A DNA stretch of 64,000 nucleotides from Roseibium sp. (GCA_017643215.1 JAEPNV010000003.1:124001-188000), one strand, 5' to 3'; positions 1-7,737 are shown, counted from the stretch's first letter. A program made the numbers and translations. The notes: a model not told the origin generated them from the letters alone.

Positions 1-241
1 GATAGGTCACGCGCTCCGGCTGGACGACCACGCGTTTGGTTCTATAGCCGTAGACCGCGGGCTTCTTGACCACATGGCGGGTGGCCGGCTTCACGAGCAC
101 CCGCTCGTGCACGGTCTTGTACGCGGCCGGCACGACAGCCTTTTCGTAACAGGAGAGCGCCTTTCCGCCGGCCCATGCCGGACCGGCAACAGCGAGACAG
201 GCCCCAGCGGCCAGGGCCACCGATAAAACGGTTCGACGCAT
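1..241 (-). CDS. Secreted protein, basic and repeat-like, 3' end outside window
   Basis: The gene starts with ATG at 241 and runs off the left edge after about 80 codons. The first ~24 residues form a clear Sec signal peptide (two Arg, a hydrophobic Ala/Leu/Val core, then AWA-GG). The mature part begins with one Cys and is rich in Lys/Arg/Val/Tyr, with a repeating pattern of the type 'VxxKPAxRxVVKKPAVYGYRTKRVVV'-like segments. Proteins of this kind are common exported proteins of unknown role in Hyphomicrobiales; I do not recognise a function. It lies upstream of, and is transcribed in the same direction as, nothing else visible here. The call of a secreted protein is firm; any role is unknown. 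Confidence 0.7.
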   Translation of the reverse strand, partial: MRRTVLSVALAAGACLAVAGPAWAGGKALSCYEKAVVPAAYKTVHERVLVKPATRHVVKKPAVYGYRTKRVVVQPERVTY

Positions 242-335
242 CACACTTCCCCCACTCGCCTCCATGCCGCAGCGGCAGATTACGGGAAGTTAATGAAAGG
301 TTAAAGAAAAATCCGGATTTTGCCTCATCGGACCG

Positions 336-1121
336 TCAATCCGCGTCGTAGTCCGTGTCCTCATTGATCACATGCCGGGCTTCCTCGGGGATCCAGGCGC
401 CCCAACGCGGCTGCAAGTTATGATCGACCGATACCCGGTCATCGAAGACGAAGCACTCGCCCTTCCAGCGGCTTTTGTCTTCCGGGACTGTTTCCAGATA
501 ATTCAGGATCCCGCCCTCAAGATGATAGACCTCGTCAAATCCGGACCGCTTGAGCAGGGACGTCGCCTTTTCGCAGCGGATGCCGCCGGTGCAGAACATG
601 GCGACCTTCGGTTTTTGGGTCAGTTCCTTCGCGTTTTCCGCCCACGCGGGGAAGTCACGGAACGACTGGGTTTTGGGGTTCACCGCACCCTCAAACGTCC
701 CGAAGGCGTATTCATAATCGTTGCGCGTGTCGATGACGACGACGTCGGGATCCTCAATCAGCGCGTTCCAGTCCTCCGGCTTCACATAGGTTCCAACGAC
801 CTCGGTCGGATCAATGCCGTCGACCGCGAGCCGCACGATTTCCTGTTTCAGCCGCACTTTCATGCGCTTGTAGACATGCCGGTCGGTCCAGGATTCCTTG
901 TGGGCTAGACCGGCAAGGCGCGGATCGGCCCGCAAGTGAGCGAGCACGTCGCGCACACCCGCCTCCGGCCCGCAGATCGTGCCGTTGATGCCCTCTGAGG
1001 CCAGAAGCAGGCTGCCGCGCACATTCCGCGCCGTGCAATAGGCCTTCAAGGGATCGCGGAGATCTTCAAAATCCTCAAGCGGCGTGAACTGATAGAGCGC
1101 GGCAACGAGAAACCGGAACAT
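336..1121 (-). CDS. trhO: tRNA uridine(34) hydroxylase TrhO (rhodanese-like, YceA family)
   Basis: The 261-residue product has the TrhO layout: an N-terminal acylphosphatase-like domain (residues ~1-95, with the segment [10 protein letters not shown]), then a rhodanese domain (~125-220) whose active loop reads [10 protein letters not shown], giving Cys177 and Cys183. TrhO carries out oxygen-dependent 5-hydroxylation of uridine 34 in tRNAs, an early step to 5-carboxymethoxy- or methoxyuridine. The family usually has a C-terminal Cys-containing region; this protein is at the short end and stops soon after the rhodanese domain. The gene stands alone, with 122 bp to the next gene on the same strand. 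Start at the ATG at 1121 gives the conserved opening [10 protein letters not shown]; the ribosome binding site is weak. Confidence 0.9.
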   Translation of the reverse strand: MFRFLVAALYQFTPLEDFEDLRDPLKAYCTARNVRGSLLLASEGINGTICGPEAGVRDVLAHLRADPRLAGLAHKESWTDRHVYKRMKVRLKQEIVRLAVDGIDPTEVVGTYVKPEDWNALIEDPDVVVIDTRNDYEYAFGTFEGAVNPKTQSFRDFPAWAENAKELTQKPKVAMFCTGGIRCEKATSLLKRSGFDEVYHLEGGILNYLETVPEDKSRWKGECFVFDDRVSVDHNLQPRWGAWIPEEARHVINEDTDYDAD

Positions 1122-1243
1122 GGCGGAACGGCAAGCAAACAGAGTGATCGGGAACGGTCCGCGCCCTCTATACCGCCATCGCCGCCCTTTTGAGAAGTCC
1201 GCAATTTATCGGAAAGCCGCCCGCCACTGCAGGGGAGTGAGGC

Positions 1244-1579
1244 TTATGCCGCCGCCTTCAGGGCCTTGAGCAGTTTCAGAACCTCTTCGTCGTCGGAGAC
1301 GGCGGACGCGGCGGTTTTGGCGGCCGGTGCGGACCGGGCCAGGGCTTCCAGGACCGCGATGAAACAGAGGACGTCACCGGCTATCGTTTGCTGCTTCTGG
1401 GCGGCGACGGCGTTTTCATACAAGATGCCGGTTGAGTGGGCCAGCGAGCCGTAAATGGCGGCCATGGCGACGCCAGGGCCCATGCCCGGCGGCATTGTTT
1501 CAATGTTTGCCGGCCCGGCGGGTTCGGATTGTGGATTGGTGGATGAACCAGTGTCGGTGGTGGTTTTCGCTTGCGGCAT
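1244..1579 (-). CDS. RebB-like R-body protein (divergent paralogue)
   Basis: A 111-residue protein whose middle (residues ~35-75) matches the core of the RebB 'killing trait' family: MAAIYGSLAHSTGILYENAV followed by AAQKQQ. It closely parallels the segment STLYQSMAHSTGILFENAV in the neighbouring rebB at 1801-2130. The N terminus is a Pro/Ser/Thr-rich stretch and the C terminus is Ala/Lys-rich helix, so both ends differ from the canonical member. ATG at 1579 is preferred over the ATG at 1588 because AGAGG lies 9 nt before it. It is the last gene of the R-body locus and is separated from the rest by a strong terminator (1735-1767), so it probably has its own promoter. Family assignment is from motif similarity; its role as a structural subunit is inference. 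Confidence 0.75.
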   Translation of the reverse strand: MPQAKTTTDTGSSTNPQSEPAGPANIETMPPGMGPGVAMAAIYGSLAHSTGILYENAVAAQKQQTIAGDVLCFIAVLEALARSAPAAKTAASAVSDDEEVLKLLKALKAAA

Positions 1580-1734
1580 GGGACACATCCTCTATCTGAC
1601 CGGCGCAGCCCGCCGGCCGACTTTGGAAACATCTGGCCCCTGCCGCGCGCGGTCTGCCTTGAAAGTGGCGATGACGGCGCGAATTCACGCAATAACACTC
1701 TCCATAGTTGTAGTAAAATGTCAAGACAACGCCC

Positions 1735-1767
1735 AAAAGCTTCGTCCCGGCTGGTCCGGAACGAAGC
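1735..1767 (-). terminator. Rho-independent terminator after rebB
   Basis: Read on the minus strand, GCTTCGTTCCGG pairs with CCGGGACGAAGC across a 5-nt loop (12-bp stem with one G-T pair) and is followed by TTTT. It lies 34 bp past the stop codon of rebB (1801-2130) and should end the main reb transcript. A TTGACA hexamer lies just downstream on the same strand (1724-1719) and may be the -35 box for the last RebB-like gene, though I see no good -10. Confidence 0.75.
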
Positions 1768-1800
1768 CTAAGGGCGCGTTGTTGTATGTGCCGGCCGGGC

Positions 1801-2130
1801 CTACCGGCCGCCGCCGAAAGCGTTCAGCACCGTGAGCAGGCTTGTCAGGTTGTCCGAAACACCGGTCTGACCGACCTTCTCCGTGGCGCCCGCGCCGGCC
1901 ATGGTGTCCATGCTGTAAATCTGCATGACGCCCTGGTTCACCGCAGCTTGAGCAAGAATGTTCTGCTGCTGCTGGGCGGAGACAGCGTTTTCGAACAGAA
2001 TACCGGTCGAATGGGCCATCGACTGGTAAAGGGTGCTGATGGCGATCGCCGGAGATTCGCCCACCACCTTCACGTTGGATTGGGTGACGGCGTCCGTGAC
2101 CATCGGGTTCACCGTTACAGGATCAGGCAT
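1801..2130 (-). CDS. rebB: RebB-family R-body (killing trait) structural protein
   Basis: The 109-residue product is a typical RebB-family protein. It shows the opening VTDAVTQSNVKVVGESPA, then an alanine/glutamine-rich helical core (YQSMAHSTGILFENAV, SAQQQQN) and the motif QIYSMDTM. RebB-type proteins polymerise into R-bodies, coiled protein ribbons inside the cytoplasm that unroll on a pH or similar trigger and puncture membranes; they are known from Caedibacter endosymbionts and occur in many free-living proteobacteria. The start is set at the ATG at 2130, which has AAGGAG 8 nt upstream, rather than 16 codons earlier. It sits 153 bp after the coiled-coil gene 2284-2871 and is followed by a strong terminator. 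Family call is firm; toxin-delivery function in this organism is inference. Confidence 0.9.
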   Translation of the reverse strand: MPDPVTVNPMVTDAVTQSNVKVVGESPAIAISTLYQSMAHSTGILFENAVSAQQQQNILAQAAVNQGVMQIYSMDTMAGAGATEKVGQTGVSDNLTSLLTVLNAFGGGR

Positions 2131-2283
2131 TTCGTTACTCCTTAATGCTGTGCCGGCGGTCTTGCCGGCTATCGGCACCTTCTAGGACGTCTCGTGCTGC
2201 CGCGCGTGAACAGATAAACCCACTAAATGATTGTGTTTTTTCGAACAAAAGAGGAACCGGCCGGTGGCATGTCCATGTTGTGG

Positions 2284-2871
2284 TCATGTCGGCTTCTGCA
2301 TCATTTTTTCCGCCTGAGCCCGCAGTTGCGCGAGCTGCTTTTCCACTTCCCGGGACACCATCGACTGGATGTTCGCGGTCAGCATGTTGAGCTGATAGGC
2401 GGTCTTCGGGTCCGCCGGGCCCAGTCCCGGGATGCCGTTTGGAAACGGCGGCGCGCTGCCGGCGGCGGTTGCGTCTGAACCGGCCGCGGCCAGGCCTGCC
2501 TTGGCGGTCTTCAAGATCTCCGTCAGCGATCTTTTGTTCTGCAGGATGTCCTGAAGCAGGTCGTGCTGATGTTGCAGGTCCGCGGACAGCGTTTCGGCCT
2601 TGTCCTTGGCGTCCTGGAGCACTTTCTCCACGACCTTCAGCCCCTCATCCAGCGCATTTTCACTTTCCTCGCGCTTTTTGAGGATTTCTCCCGCGACCTC
2701 GATGACAGTGGGAAGTGACCGGTAAGCGGCCTGATAGTCGTTTTGCAGCGCGCTGGTCTTGATATAGCTCTCAAGCAGGGACTTCAGCGCGTCGGCCGGC
2801 GCGGATTTGGCCGATCTAGCCGCTCCCGCCCTTGCGTTTGCCTTTCCGCTCTCCTGGCTTTGCTCCGGCAT
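2284..2871 (-). CDS. Coiled-coil accessory protein of the R-body locus, function unknown
   Basis: A 195-residue protein with no family I recognise. Residues 1-30 are Ala/Lys/Ser-rich and disordered-looking. Residues ~60-125 form a heptad-like charged helix (runs such as KKREESENALDEGLKVVEKVL) that should be a coiled coil. A Gly/Ala/Pro linker follows (~128-150), and a final amphipathic helix ends in KQLAQLRAQAEKMMQ. There is no signal peptide or membrane segment. AAGGAG lies 8 nt before the ATG at 2871, and the start overlaps the 3' end of the preceding gene by 56 bp, pointing to translational coupling. Position between RebB genes suggests an assembly, scaffold or regulatory role for R-bodies. 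Confidence 0.75.
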   Translation of the reverse strand: MPEQSQESGKANARAGAARSAKSAPADALKSLLESYIKTSALQNDYQAAYRSLPTVIEVAGEILKKREESENALDEGLKVVEKVLQDAKDKAETLSADLQHQHDLLQDILQNKRSLTEILKTAKAGLAAAGSDATAAGSAPPFPNGIPGLGPADPKTAYQLNMLTANIQSMVSREVEKQLAQLRAQAEKMMQKPT

Positions 2872-3370
2872 TGTCGGTCTCCTTCAGGCGCGTTTCTTCA
2901 ATGGTGACCGTTTCGGAAACGGCGGTTTCGGCTTGAATCTCCGGATCGGCCGCCGCGTCTTCGCCGCGCTCATCAATACCGGCTGCTTCAGCGCCGATGG
3001 TCTGGTTCCAGTCCCGTTCGACACCGCGTCCGTTGTAACAATGGCACGCTTCTGGCCGTCCTTGCGCGGACGCACAACAACAGCACACAATGATGTTCCC
3101 GCTTGCGCCGGATCCAAAAAACACCGGCGGGAATTCGGCGGCTGGAAGGTCAACGGCATCTGGCGCAACAATGGCGTTCACGGTGATTTCGGCGTTCACC
3201 AAGGTCCAGCGCGCGGCCGAAAGCAGCGACAGATACCGTGGATAGGCGGTATACAGGCGATCGATATCAGCCGGCTCGCCGTCGCTTTCAAGCGCCTCCA
3301 TCCATCCCACCATACCTTGCGTGATGAGATGATCCAGTCGCCGGTAGATGACTTCCAGTTCCGTATCCAT
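2816..3370 (-). CDS. R-body locus protein with a tetra-cysteine run, function unknown
   Basis: A 184-residue protein without a recognisable family. The N-terminal half (~1-75) looks like a compact helical domain (LEVIYRRLDHLITQGMVGWM). A hydrophobic stretch with NAIVAPDAV and PPVFFG follows, then an unusual IIVCCCCASAQ segment, and a further CHC near residue ~110. The C-terminal third is acidic and low in complexity, ending in a basic GKRKGG tail. The start at 3370 is chosen because GGGAG sits 8 nt before it; a start 13 codons earlier lacks such a site. It lies 66 bp after the 80-residue gene 3437-3679 in the same strand and reading direction. The Cys cluster could bind metal or form disulfides; both are guesses. 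Confidence 0.7.
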   Translation of the reverse strand: MDTELEVIYRRLDHLITQGMVGWMEALESDGEPADIDRLYTAYPRYLSLLSAARWTLVNAEITVNAIVAPDAVDLPAAEFPPVFFGSGASGNIIVCCCCASAQGRPEACHCYNGRGVERDWNQTIGAEAAGIDERGEDAAADPEIQAETAVSETVTIEETRLKETDNAGAKPGERKGKRKGGSG

Positions 3371-3436
3371 ATGCGGTTCTCCCGTCAGCACAGCCAGATC
3401 AGCCGCCAAACCCGGTTCTACGGTCGCGCGGAAATC

Positions 3437-3679
3437 CTATTCGCCCTTTCGCGGTCCAAGCATGCGTCGAAGGAGGAGCCGTAAAGCGGCCTTTTGATCC
3501 GGACTCAAGCTTTCGATGACGTCGCGCAAGGGCTTCTGGTGTTCAGGCGTGTCCCCGGTCCCGTCTGGCTCCGGCGGCGTCTTAGGCGTCTCGTCATCGC
3601 CGTCCGTGTCATTGAAATGCACGGCAAACACCGGCCCTGTCAGATGGGCATTTTCCCGGTTCTGTCTCGCATCTTGCAT
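3437..3679 (-). CDS. Small acidic/Pro-rich protein of the R-body locus
   Basis: An 80-residue protein. The first half is acidic and rich in Asp, Thr and Pro (DTDGDDETPKTPPEPDGTG) and probably disordered. The last ~30 residues form a helix with SLSPDQKAALRLLLRRMLG, which resembles a short leucine-rich interaction motif. ATG at 3679 is used because GGAG lies 7 nt upstream; a GTG directly before it would be too near. It is embedded in the reb gene string, 25 bp after the gene 3705-4349. No function is recognised; a chaperone, adaptor or anti-sigma role would fit its size but is not shown by the sequence. Confidence 0.65.
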   Translation of the reverse strand: MQDARQNRENAHLTGPVFAVHFNDTDGDDETPKTPPEPDGTGDTPEHQKPLRDVIESLSPDQKAALRLLLRRMLGPRKGE

Positions 3680-3704
3680 CACATTGCTCCACCTGTTTCA
3701 CGCC

Positions 3705-4349
3705 TTATCCGGATTTCAGATCCGTAAATACGGTTTGGGCGGATGACCCGGCCGTGTCGCTCACGTTGCCGTAGACCGTCACCGCCTGGGACACCATATT
3801 CTGGATTTCCTTCATCAGCGGGATTTCCTCGATCGCGTGGATGGGCCCCTCGGCCGCCTTCTTGATCGCGACGGCCTGCGCGGCGACCGCGATTTGCATG
3901 ATGGCGTTCATGTAATTGGCAGCGTCCTGCACCGCGAGACCGGTCACCTGGCCGACCATGATTTCAGGCGGCGTGGTGACGATCTCACTGTCGTAGGAGG
4001 CGGTTTCGGTGTTGGAAAACTGCACCGCCTGGACGATTTGCGCATTCAGAGCCGATGTGTCGGGCGCGCCCGGCTGTCCGCCGGTGCCGTTTCCCGATTG
4101 GCCGCCATTGTTGCTGCCGGCGTTGTCATTCTGGCCGTCTGATGCCCCGGACGCCGAACCATTGTCGTCAACACCGGCCGAACCTAAGCTCCTCGGCGAC
4201 ACTTTGTTTTTGACCTTTTTCGGCCGCAACCGGCCGTCGGCGCCGCGGCGAAGCGCCGGTTCCGCATCCCCTGCAATCGGCTCGGCCTTGGCCATTGAGA
4301 GCGGTGCCTGAACAGGTGTTTTCTTCTGGAAGAGTTTATCGAACCACAT
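3705..4349 (-). CDS. RebB-like protein with long disordered N-terminal extension
   Basis: A 214-residue protein. It opens with MWFDKLFQKK, then ~90 residues of low-complexity linker (charged, then Asn/Gly/Ser-rich, with NDNAGSNNGGQSGNGTGG). The C-terminal half reads like a stretched RebB domain: NAQIVQAVQFSNTETASYDS, then PPEIMVGQVTGLAVQDAANY and an Ala-rich helix. The pattern 'NAQxxxAVxxxN...PP/APA...' matches the two small RebB proteins nearby. The ATG at 4349 has GGAG 7 nt upstream. It lies 24 bp after the small rebB at 4374-4601. I infer a specialised R-body subunit or a cap/anchor that carries a flexible arm; profile comparison would decide whether the RebB resemblance is real. Confidence 0.75.
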   Translation of the reverse strand: MWFDKLFQKKTPVQAPLSMAKAEPIAGDAEPALRRGADGRLRPKKVKNKVSPRSLGSAGVDDNGSASGASDGQNDNAGSNNGGQSGNGTGGQPGAPDTSALNAQIVQAVQFSNTETASYDSEIVTTPPEIMVGQVTGLAVQDAANYMNAIMQIAVAAQAVAIKKAAEGPIHAIEEIPLMKEIQNMVSQAVTVYGNVSDTAGSSAQTVFTDLKSG

Positions 4350-4373
4350 GAGGATGCTCCGGAGGATGCGGTG

Positions 4374-4601
4374 TTACTTCTCGCCGATATCCATGATCAG
4401 CTGACACGCTTTCGACACGACCGCCGTCGTGATCTGGTTCATCGCCTGCTGGCTGTGCACCGCGTTTTGAATCGATAGTCCAGACGCATGACTGGCAACC
4501 TGATAAAGGCTCGCGATCGCCTGGGCCGGCGCTTCGGCGACGACTTTCACATTGGTCTGGGTTACCGCATCGGTGACCTGTGCATTGACGACATCAGCCA
4601 T
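4374..4601 (-). CDS. rebB: RebB-family R-body structural protein
   Basis: A 75-residue protein made up almost wholly of the RebB domain: NAQVTDAVTQTNVKVVAEAP, AQAIASLYQVASHASGLS, IQNAVHSQQAMNQ. It aligns closely with residues 8-70 of the rebB product at 1801-2130 but lacks the YSMDT motif and the C-terminal tail. Such short Ala/Gln-rich proteins are the polymerising units of R-bodies. It is the first structural gene after the sigma factor gene, 95 bp downstream of it, so it may be read from a promoter in that gap or from the sigma factor's own transcript. A GGGACACG element serves as a modest ribosome binding site. Confidence 0.9.
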   Translation of the reverse strand: MADVVNAQVTDAVTQTNVKVVAEAPAQAIASLYQVASHASGLSIQNAVHSQQAMNQITTAVVSKACQLIMDIGEK

Positions 4602-4696
4602 GATCGTGTCCCGTCATGTAATCCTCTCCGGCCGGAAATCCGGGCGGCGTTTCGAAGGCGTCCGCCGACCGGCGGTGCGGCATGTGCAAAGACGCG

Positions 4697-5305
4697 TCAG
4701 CCGCGCGCTTGTGAAAGCCGGCGCCCGTCCTGAATCTGCTGAAGCTGCTCGTCCCCCAGGGCCTTGCGCAGGTGGTCGCGCAAATGCTGCACGCGCTTGC
4801 GGGCCAGCGGCTCGGAAATCGCCAGACGGCTTGCGATCTCCCGGTATGTGCAGTCCTCGCAAAACCGTAGCTGGAACACCTCGCCGAGCTCCGGTGCCAA
4901 ACCGCTCACGACACCGAGAACCTGACGCAAGGCATCTTGATGCCGCAGCGTGTGCTCCTGATCGGGTTGCGTATCCGACAGGCCCGCCGAGTTGTCCTGG
5001 TAGACATCGGCATGAAAGTCGCGCACCTGACGTTCCGAACTCTGCCGGCGCAATCGGCTGATGTGCTCGTTTTTCATGGCGAACAACAAAAACGCCCTTG
5101 GCTCGCGCACGTCCGTGGCATGCCGTTGCACATGGCTCACGGCCTTGATCAAGGTGGCCGACAGCAGGTCTTCCGCATCTTCCTGGTTGCCTTTCGTCAG
5201 TCTCAGCGCCCGGCGCCGCAACACGCAGGCATCGTCGATCCAGCTCATCCACAACCCGGCCGAACGCAGTGTGCCGGTTTCTTCGGAACCGTTTTGCCTT
5301 GGCAC
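4697..5305 (-). CDS. ECF-type sigma-70 family RNA polymerase sigma factor
   Basis: A 202-residue sigma factor. Region 2 runs from LRRRALRLTKGNQEDAEDLL through a helix ending in AMKNEHISRLRRQ; region 4 near the C terminus holds the helix-turn-helix FCEDCTYREIASRLAISEPLARKRV. Length and layout match ECF factors, which lack regions 1.1 and 3. The GTG at 5305 is chosen as start because GAGGAG sits 6 nt before it; an upstream ATG at 5491 adds 62 poorly ordered residues without a good site. No anti-sigma gene is next to it. Its position directly before the reb genes suggests that it switches on R-body synthesis. That is inference from context, though sigma-like regulators have been reported beside reb genes elsewhere. 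Confidence 0.88.
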   Translation of the reverse strand: MPRQNGSEETGTLRSAGLWMSWIDDACVLRRRALRLTKGNQEDAEDLLSATLIKAVSHVQRHATDVREPRAFLLFAMKNEHISRLRRQSSERQVRDFHADVYQDNSAGLSDTQPDQEHTLRHQDALRQVLGVVSGLAPELGEVFQLRFCEDCTYREIASRLAISEPLARKRVQHLRDHLRKALGDEQLQQIQDGRRLSQARG

Positions 5306-5855
5306 TCTTGTCTCCTCAGCTCCTGCCCAAACACTGCTCTCGGATGTTGATCCATGGGACGTCAGGAAATTTTTCTTGTGAAAATATTCAGCGAAAAAAC
5401 CGCGCCTGTTTTTGCAGTCTTGCCGGGTACCGGGACGCATGACGGTCATCTCGCCGCGCCGGACCCCGCATCGTTCATGACACCAGGGCAATCAGTGGAT
5501 TTTGGATCAAAACAAAAACATTTATAGAACAAAATGATTGAAAGACTAAACTTTAAATTTAGTAGCGGTTGCAATTGCCCGACAAAAGCGAAGCGTGAGC
5601 CGGTCACGGCAAGACTCCGGATGGATGCTCAGCGCCATGACAAGCGCAGATCCCGCTGGCGCTGTGTTCGATCATTCGGCTGAGTTGAGGAGTGCGTCGC
5701 AAGGGCGCCAGATGCGCGGCGATCCGATACGGCCTCGGCGGCCCATGTTGCGCGGACTGCCTGGAAACCGCGCGTGCGCACCATGCGCCGCTGCCGACCA
5801 TGCCCCGGACCAGCCCGCGCTGGCGCGCGGAAGTGAGAACCACGATAGGCTGTGT
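5306..5855. other. Intergenic region upstream of the sigma factor gene, AT-rich core
   Basis: No convincing gene in this 550-bp stretch. The part at 5495-5570 is strikingly AT-rich for this window and contains TATAAA on the minus strand near 5527 and a 6-bp inverted repeat ACTAAA/TTTAGT (5545-5550 and 5558-5563). It is a plausible promoter area for the sigma factor gene. Long open frames on either strand between 5595 and 5855 have no protein-like composition and continue antisense to the redoxin gene. Confidence 0.4.
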
Positions 5856-6410
5856 TCAGCCAGCCTTCCACTTGATGGAACAGCCCATGGACGGGATCTG
5901 GTCAGCCGGCCCCTTGCCGGTTTCCGCGACCTGCCGCATGGCCTCAAAAAGGTCCCGCCGAAGGTCCGGTGGGCCGGCCTCGGACCGGGATGCATCGAGC
6001 CGGCCGCGATATTGCAGCTCGCACGCTGCATTGAAGCCGAAAAAATCCGGCGTGCAGGCGGCCCCGTAGGCCCGCGCGACCGATTGATCTTGATCGTACA
6101 GATACGGAAATGGAAAGTTCTCCTTTTCCGCCAGATCGATCATTTTTTCAAAGCTGTCCTGCGGATAGGCCTCCGCGTCATTGGAGCTGATCGCGGCAAC
6201 GCCAATGCCAAGCGCTTGAAGGTCGCGGGCATCGCGCAAGATCCGGTCCCGCACCGCGATCACATAAGGGCAGTGATTGCAGATAAACATGATCAGCGTG
6301 CCGTTCGGGCCGGCGATATCGCCAAGATTGTAGGTCTGACCGTCCGTGGCCGGCAGCGTGAAATCCGGCGCCGGCCAGCCAAAATCGCAAACGGGTGGAA
6401 TGGCGGCCAT
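5856..6410 (-). CDS. Thioredoxin-fold redoxin (AhpC/TSA-like), CNHCPY active site
   Basis: A 184-residue cytosolic protein of the thioredoxin-like peroxiredoxin-type family. Residues 10-30 (FGWPAPDFTLPATDG) are the usual opening, and MFICNHCPYV holds Cys44 and Cys47. The CNHCPY motif marks a widespread group of redoxins of unproven substrate, likely acting as thiol oxidoreductases or peroxidases. Further Cys residues occur near the middle (AACTPDFFGF) and near the C terminus (SMGCSIKWK), a spacing also typical of the group. The ATG at 6410 follows a modest GGG-rich site. It stands alone between the R-body region and a repeat-bearing intergenic stretch, so genomic context gives no hint of its partner. 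Confidence 0.85.
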   Translation of the reverse strand: MAAIPPVCDFGWPAPDFTLPATDGQTYNLGDIAGPNGTLIMFICNHCPYVIAVRDRILRDARDLQALGIGVAAISSNDAEAYPQDSFEKMIDLAEKENFPFPYLYDQDQSVARAYGAACTPDFFGFNAACELQYRGRLDASRSEAGPPDLRRDLFEAMRQVAETGKGPADQIPSMGCSIKWKAG

Positions 6411-7133
6411 GACAAGCCTCCCTGTTCGATCATCTCATCCGGTGCTGTAACCCTTTCCCGGCCGCCGAGTGGCGCAGGATCGGCTTTGCAGCAGTGTCAA
6501 ATCGAACAGTATGCGCCGAGGCCCCGATCCGCCAAGTCTTTCCGAACGGGGGCATATGACGGCTTGTGCCGCATACGGCGCCATCCGCCGCATTCTGAGC
6601 CCCTCCACCGCCAAGTCTCCATTGATCCTGGCGCAGGCCACCACGGACATTTATTGAAGGCAACAGACGATACGAAAGCCTGTGATCGTTGGACAGTACA
6701 CGTGGCACGCGTCGATCCAGCCTGCCGTGCGTTTAAGGGCCTTCGACGAGTGGCACACAGGCGGTCAAAGGGCGATCGGTATTTGCATGCAATCGTCAAG
6801 CGAATGGGACTAGGGTCAGGACCCCTTCATCTGGTTGAAATGGTATGAAGCAATTTGCTTCGATACGAGAAGCAAGCGTGCCGGAAACCTTCCGGTTTTT
6901 AAAGGTTTGCGACGCTGTCGCGGGGCAAATCGCTCCTATCCCGAAGCGACGCGGACCAGCTTCGATCTGCTGTGTCGAACCGCTCAACCGGGCCACCAGC
7001 CCGCGTGTCGCGTTTATCCTTGCATCTCGTCGCCGGTTGCAGCGCCATTACAATCACATTAATGAGTCCTGACCCCGGGCTGAAGCGCGCGTTTTGCCTG
7101 GCGCCCCCACTCAATCGACGTGTGAGCCTTTCG
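6411..7133. other. Intergenic stretch with an inverted-repeat element
   Basis: No convincing coding region was found in this 723-bp stretch. Its main content is the element at 6813-7075 described separately. The sequence between 6411 and 6812 holds only short open frames without a ribosome binding site or protein-like composition. Confidence 0.5.
6813..7075. repeat. MITE-like element or IS remnant with 31-bp imperfect inverted ends
   Basis: The left end begins GGGTCAGGACCCCTTCAT and the right end, read in reverse complement, begins GGGTCAGGACTCATTAAT. Over 31 bp the two ends match at about 25 positions (6813-6843 against 7045-7075). The 263-bp element has no coding capacity for a transposase. 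No clear target-site duplication is visible. It is either a miniature inverted-repeat element or the two ends of a decayed insertion sequence. Confidence 0.6.
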
Positions 7134-7691
7134 ATGGCGATTGCAACCACAAAAAGCGGACCAGCGTCCGCAGCGCCGCTGATCATCCGTCCCGCGGAGC
7201 TCGGCGATGCCGCCGCCTTGGCCACGATTTACGCCCATCACGTGCTCCATGGCACTGCAACATTTGAAGAGGTGCCGCCGGGCGAAGGGGAGATGGCAGC
7301 GCGGTTGTCCGAACTGCGTGCGGGCGGGTATCCCTGGCTTGTCGCCGAGGACGATGACGGGCTTTCAGGCTATGCCTATCTTGGCCCGCACAAGGCCCGT
7401 TCGGCCTACCGTTTCACTGCCGAAGATTCTGTCTATATCGCGCCCGAACGCACCGGCCGCGGCATTGGCACTGCGCTTCTCGGCGCCTTGCTTTCCGATG
7501 CCGAGCGGTTGCAACGGTTTGCGACCGTGATGGCGGTGATCGGTGACAGCGCCAACGCCGCCTCGATCGCGCTGCACCGCAAACATGGTTTTGAATTGAT
7601 CGGCACCGCGAAAGGACTGGGTTATAAGTTCGGCCGGTTCATCGACGTGGTCTACATGCAGCGGTGGATGCCCGACGGTCCGCGCATGTGA
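7134..7691 (+). CDS. GNAT acetyltransferase, phosphinothricin/methionine sulfone type
   Basis: A 185-residue GNAT protein of the Pat/Bar/YwnH group. It shows IIRPAELGDAAALATIYAHH, the TATFEEVPP segment typical of phosphinothricin acetyltransferases, the acetyl-CoA motif PERTGRGIGTALL, and the closing HRKHGFELIGTAKGLGYKFGR. The family N-acetylates phosphinothricin, methionine sulfoximine or related amino acids in the cytosol. The ATG at 7134 is used; earlier in-frame codons reach back into the inverted-repeat element and have no site. It is monocistronic, with a G/C-rich run (CCCCGGAGGGG) 10 bp after its stop that could form a small hairpin. Confidence 0.88.
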   Translation: MAIATTKSGPASAAPLIIRPAELGDAAALATIYAHHVLHGTATFEEVPPGEGEMAARLSELRAGGYPWLVAEDDDGLSGYAYLGPHKARSAYRFTAEDSVYIAPERTGRGIGTALLGALLSDAERLQRFATVMAVIGDSANAASIALHRKHGFELIGTAKGLGYKFGRFIDVVYMQRWMPDGPRM

Positions 7692-7737
7692 CACCCCGGA
7701 GGGGTTGCAAAAACTCCATTCTGCACGTCTTTTTTAT

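Noticed and set aside
2807..3484. 225-codon plus-strand frame in the R-body locus
   Set aside because: The minus-strand genes here have good ribosome binding sites and collinear operon structure; the plus frame has neither.
5595..6848. 417-codon open frame on the plus strand
   Set aside because: It runs antisense to the redoxin gene, has Arg/Pro/Gly-rich composition typical of GC-rich shadow frames, and has no ribosome binding site.
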